The position numbers and the translations under genes are program-made. A stretch of DNA of 40,391 bases from Desulfosporosinus sp. (GTDB taxonomy: Bacteria; Bacillota; Desulfitobacteriia; Desulfitobacteriales; Desulfitobacteriaceae), in assembly GCA_003513495.1 (NCBI GenBank), contig DOPM01000014.1, positions 1 to 40,391 of the forward strand, written 5' to 3'. Shown here piece by piece: positions 38,128 to 40,391 of this stretch; the first letter of the stretch is position 1, and each line of letters opens with the position of its first letter. The notes under the pieces are model-generated. The model saw nothing but the letters and a program-made list of their open reading frames with translations, did not search any database and had not been told where the DNA came from.

Positions 38128-39557
38128 GAAATAGCTTAGTAAGTAAGCTTTGGTTAGCAATTGTACTAATCGTCCTTGCTGTTTATCTGTTTTCCGTTGG
38201 AATACAGGCCAAGCAGATTACTTCCATGGTTTATAATCAGCAAGCACGTTTTTTTATTAATGAGGCAGAAGAAATCGTAATAATGTTTAACAAATATGAA
38301 ATCACTCAGAAATCGGTAATTAACGATAGATTAGATATTTTGACTAAAGTTTTAAGTGCTAAAACTGCCATTATGGATATCGATGGAAACACTTTGTACG
38401 GTCAAACATCTCAAGATCAATCACCTAGAAAATTGCTTTTAGAGCCAGGATTTAAAGAGCAAATTCTCGCTGGTAAAAATGTTGTGTTTGCGGGAAAGAT
38501 TGATGAGGTCCATGAAGAGCAGTTTCTTGTAGCGGTTCCTTTAAAAAAAGATACCAGGGTTATTGGTTTGGTAGTAATCTTTAGTCCAATTGATGCCATG
38601 AAGCAACATGTTAATAGTATTTTGGGAATTACACTAATAGGAGCTTTGATAGGGATTGTTTTAGCTACTATATTAAGTATATTTGTATCTCGAAAGATGA
38701 TTCGTCCTCTTGCTAGAATGGAAGAAACAGCGCGCCAAATTACCGAAGGCGAATTTGGTAGGCAAATTCCGGTTACTTCTGAAGATGAAGTTGGGCGGCT
38801 CGCCAGGTCATTCAATCGTATGTCTACAGAGCTTGAAGAGAAAATTGAGGCTATCGAAAGACTTGATCACCTAAGGCAGGAATTACTTTCCGATGTCTCA
38901 CATGAATTACGCACTCCCTTAACGGTGATCCAAGGCTTTTCCGAGGCAGTGTTAGACGGGCTAGTCAAGTCGAAGGAACAGGAGAAACTCTATCTAAGCA
39001 ACATTATTGACGAATCCGAGCGTCTCAGGCGCCTGGTGGATGATTTACTCGACTTAAAGGGAATGGAAGCTGCCAAAACCTTTGATGAAATGGAATATGT
39101 GGTTATGAATAAACTCGCTCAAATCACCGTTGAGCGTTTAAGAAATATGGCAAATTCTAAAGAAATTAATCTTACGCTCTCTGTGCCAGAACAAACGATT
39201 ACCATTTGGGGAAACATAGATCGCCTCAAACAGGTTCTTACCAATTTATTGGATAATGCCATTAAACATTCGGAAGTAGGTGGTGCAGTTCGTGTAGAGT
39301 TGGGTATGGAGTACAATTGTACGTTTATATCCGTGGAAAATTCTGGCCACGGCATTCCTCGGGAAGAGCTTGAAAATATTTGGGAAAGATTTTATAAGGT
39401 CGATAAATCCAGATCGAGGCGTGGAACCGGAACGGGCTTAGGACTTTCTATTGTTAAAAAAATTATTGAAATGCACGGCGGAAAAGTATCAGCGGAAAGT
39501 GAACCCGGCCATGGAGCCGTTTTCACCGTGTACTTGCCATTAACTGAAGAAGCTTAG
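38112..39557 (+). CDS. Sensor histidine kinase, probable non-ATG start
   Basis: About 481 residues if started at ATT 38112 (KWSLRNSLVSKLWLAIVLIV). The first ATG in frame is 38226, but it lies after a complete first membrane helix (LWLAIVLIVLAVYLFSVGI), so starting there would lose TM1. No ATG, GTG or TTG is available upstream in this frame; ATT is a rare but real initiator, and a G-rich GGGGTGGG lies upstream. The kinase has an outer domain (about 40-165), TM2 (LGITLIGALIGIVLATILSI), HAMP, HisKA (VSHELRTPLTVIQ) and HATPase (NLLDNAIKHSE, GTGLGLSIVKKI). It pairs with the regulator just upstream. Confidence 0.85.
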   Translation: MKWSLRNSLVSKLWLAIVLIVLAVYLFSVGIQAKQITSMVYNQQARFFINEAEEIVIMFNKYEITQKSVINDRLDILTKVLSAKTAIMDIDGNTLYGQTSQDQSPRKLLLEPGFKEQILAGKNVVFAGKIDEVHEEQFLVAVPLKKDTRVIGLVVIFSPIDAMKQHVNSILGITLIGALIGIVLATILSIFVSRKMIRPLARMEETARQITEGEFGRQIPVTSEDEVGRLARSFNRMSTELEEKIEAIERLDHLRQELLSDVSHELRTPLTVIQGFSEAVLDGLVKSKEQEKLYLSNIIDESERLRRLVDDLLDLKGMEAAKTFDEMEYVVMNKLAQITVERLRNMANSKEINLTLSVPEQTITIWGNIDRLKQVLTNLLDNAIKHSEVGGAVRVELGMEYNCTFISVENSGHGIPREELENIWERFYKVDKSRSRRGTGTGLGLSIVKKIIEMHGGKVSAESEPGHGAVFTVYLPLTEEA

Positions 39558-39627
39558 TAATCAACAAAGACTATTTAACAATAAATGTAAGATCCATGAC
39601 ATAGGCAAAAATAACAACTCTATAATC

Positions 39628-39657
39628 AGAGTATCTGTAAAAGGATGCTCTTTTTTT
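39628..39657 (+). terminator. Rho-independent terminator
   Basis: AGAGTATC pairs with GATGCTCT, with one G-T pair, around a short loop, followed by seven T's. It ends the two-component operon. Confidence 0.85.
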
Positions 39658-39679
39658 GTTAGGGTTTATATCACAAAAA

Positions 39680-39723
39680 CGTTAAAAACCTGTGACATTT
39701 CTGTAATATAAGTTCAGTAATAT
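39680..39723 (+). promoter_or_regulatory. Box B promoter 2 of feoB
   Basis: CGTTAAA (39680-39686), TGTGACA (39691-39697), TGTAATA (39702-39708), 11-bp period. The -10-like TAATAT (39718-39723) starts 9 nt after the third heptamer, exactly as in box B promoter 1. Confidence 0.65.
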
Positions 39724-39737
39724 TAACTTAATATAAA

Positions 39738-39752
39738 TGATAATCATTATCA
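39738..39752 (+). promoter_or_regulatory. Fur box
   Basis: TGATAATCATTATCA is a perfect 7-1-7 inverted repeat identical to the Fur consensus. It lies between the predicted transcription start and the feoB ribosome site, so iron-loaded Fur should repress this unit. Confidence 0.93.
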
Positions 39753-39771
39753 AAAAAGGAGTGAGGTTCTA

Positions 39772-40368
39772 ATGGAATGCTGCAATACCAAACAACCTTG
39801 GTATAAAAAGATATCAACGACTCTATTAGGTACAGGAAATTGTCATGGTGAAGTGAATCAAGCGACTCAAGGATTAGAAAAAATTGCCTTAGTCGGGAGT
39901 CCAAATGTCGGGAAAAGTGTTTTGTTCAACATTCTAACCGGAGCCTATGTTACCGTTTCTAATTATCCCGGAACCACGGTTGAAGTATCGCGTGGAAAAG
40001 GAAAAATCGGCACCAAGGAATATGAGATTATCGATACACCAGGAATGTACTCCTTATTATGTATTACAGAGGAGGAGAAAGTGACCCGAGACCTATTACT
40101 TCGAGAGAGTCCTAAGGCTGTGGTTCATGTTGTCGATGCGAAGAATCTCCAGAGAATGCTGCCCTTAACCCTCCAAATGATTGAGGGAGATGTACCGGTT
40201 ATTTTGGTTTTAAACATTATGGATGAGGCAGAAAGCTTGGGACTTAAAATTGATCTTAAGAAGTTGGAAGCTGAGCTCGGGATTCCTGTATTATCTACTG
40301 TCGCTGCTTTAAATAAGGGAATAGAGGTATTGAAGGAAAGGATCGGTGAGTATGTCTACGCAGCTTGA
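39772..40368 (+). CDS. feoB: FeoB GTPase domain protein (split ferrous iron transporter)
   Basis: 198 residues, ATG start with GGAGTGAGG upstream. A Cys-rich head (MECCNTKQPW, later GNCHGE) precedes the G domain: G1 GSPNVGKS, G2 region SNYPGTTVE, G3 DTPG, G4-like NIMD. FeoB normally continues into a large membrane domain in the same chain, but this gene stops at TAA-equivalent TGA 40366-40368 after the GTPase and its helical GDI-like part. The next gene starts inside its end. Fur box and box B promoter upstream show iron control. The Cys/His head is not part of standard FeoB and may bind metal or a partner. Confidence 0.9.
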   Translation: MECCNTKQPWYKKISTTLLGTGNCHGEVNQATQGLEKIALVGSPNVGKSVLFNILTGAYVTVSNYPGTTVEVSRGKGKIGTKEYEIIDTPGMYSLLCITEEEKVTRDLLLRESPKAVVHVVDAKNLQRMLPLTLQMIEGDVPVILVLNIMDEAESLGLKIDLKKLEAELGIPVLSTVAALNKGIEVLKERIGEYVYAA

Positions 40369-40391
40369 AGTGACTTATGATCGGCAGATTG
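40352..40391 (+). CDS. Start of the next gene, probably the FeoB membrane part (truncated by window)
   Basis: ATG 40352 opens a frame (MSTQLEVTYDRQI) running off the right edge. It overlaps the GTPase gene by 17 nt and has AAAGGA upstream. Position suggests it encodes the membrane permease half of a split FeoB, but the 13 visible residues cannot confirm this. Confidence 0.5.
   Translation, partial: MSTQLEVTYDRQI

Noticed and set aside
1..40391. CRISPR arrays, tRNA and rRNA genes, replication origin, attachment sites
   Set aside because: Looked for regular direct repeats with spacers, tRNA-like T-arm/CCA ends, rRNA blocks and DnaA-box clusters; none were convincing. The only regular repeats are the 11-bp promoter heptamers.

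Overview
The window looks like a chromosomal segment of a low-to-mid GC, Gram-positive anaerobe, most likely a Desulfosporosinus/Desulfitobacterium-type member of the Peptococcales. This is inferred from gene content and style: a DsrMK-type membrane complex, a CoA-disulfide-reductase fusion with sulfur-relay domains, a siroheme nitrite/sulfite reductase, strong AGGAGG ribosome sites with many TTG/GTG starts, and c-di-AMP riboswitches in front of NlpC/P60 genes. No rRNA, tRNA, CRISPR array or intact mobile element was seen. One decayed IS110-type transposase is present.

Layout. 1-1.1 kb: tail of a gene, terminator, c-di-AMP riboswitch and an NlpC/P60-like exported protein. 1.2-5.5 kb: HMA metallochaperone-like protein, small His/Cys/Met membrane protein, decayed Met-rich ORF, dsrMK-like pair, SHOCT protein, Cys-rich copper-storage-type protein. 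5.7-14 kb, mostly minus strand: persulfide/CoA-disulfide reductase fusion, IS110 remnant, FtsH, exported protein of unknown function, siroheme reductase, diguanylate cyclase. 14-20.4 kb: Met-rich exported protein, membrane protein, csoR-copA copper operon, divergent Lgt paralogue, small metal-type proteins. 20.6-23.4 kb: second c-di-AMP riboswitch/NlpC-P60 unit and a chemoreceptor. 24-28 kb: Met-rich lipoprotein, Met-rich exported protein, and a two-component system whose sensor has a Met-rich extracytoplasmic loop. 28-37 kb: a minus-strand ABC transporter/DUF2318/polyferredoxin/YtkA-like operon behind a sigma-54 promoter, divergent from an NtrC-type regulator and its kinase. 37-40.4 kb: small exported protein, OmpR-type regulator and kinase, then a Fur-box-controlled split feoB running off the end.

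The main discovery is a shared promoter element (called box A here). Three or four direct heptamers of TTCA(T/C)(A/G)N repeat with exact 11-bp period, and heptamer 3 ends exactly 19 nt before a TANNNT -10 hexamer. It occurs seven times. The genes behind it are the HMA protein, dsrMK, the exported protein plus possibly ftsH, a membrane protein, csoR-copA, and two Met-rich exported proteins. This is the signature of an OmpR/PhoB-family activator replacing the -35 element. The regulator at 27396-28088, paired with a kinase carrying a Met-rich loop, is the natural candidate. I infer a copper (or other soft-metal) envelope-stress regulon that ties Met-rich proteins, copper export and an electron-transfer complex together.

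A second element (box B: TGTTAAA/CGTTAAC/TGTAATC-like heptamers, 11-bp period, 9 nt before -10) precedes both the 37-kb two-component operon and the feoB unit. Two identical-type dyads, 22 bp apart, lie in front of the NtrC-type gene and probably serve as both its operator and the enhancer for the divergent sigma-54 operon.
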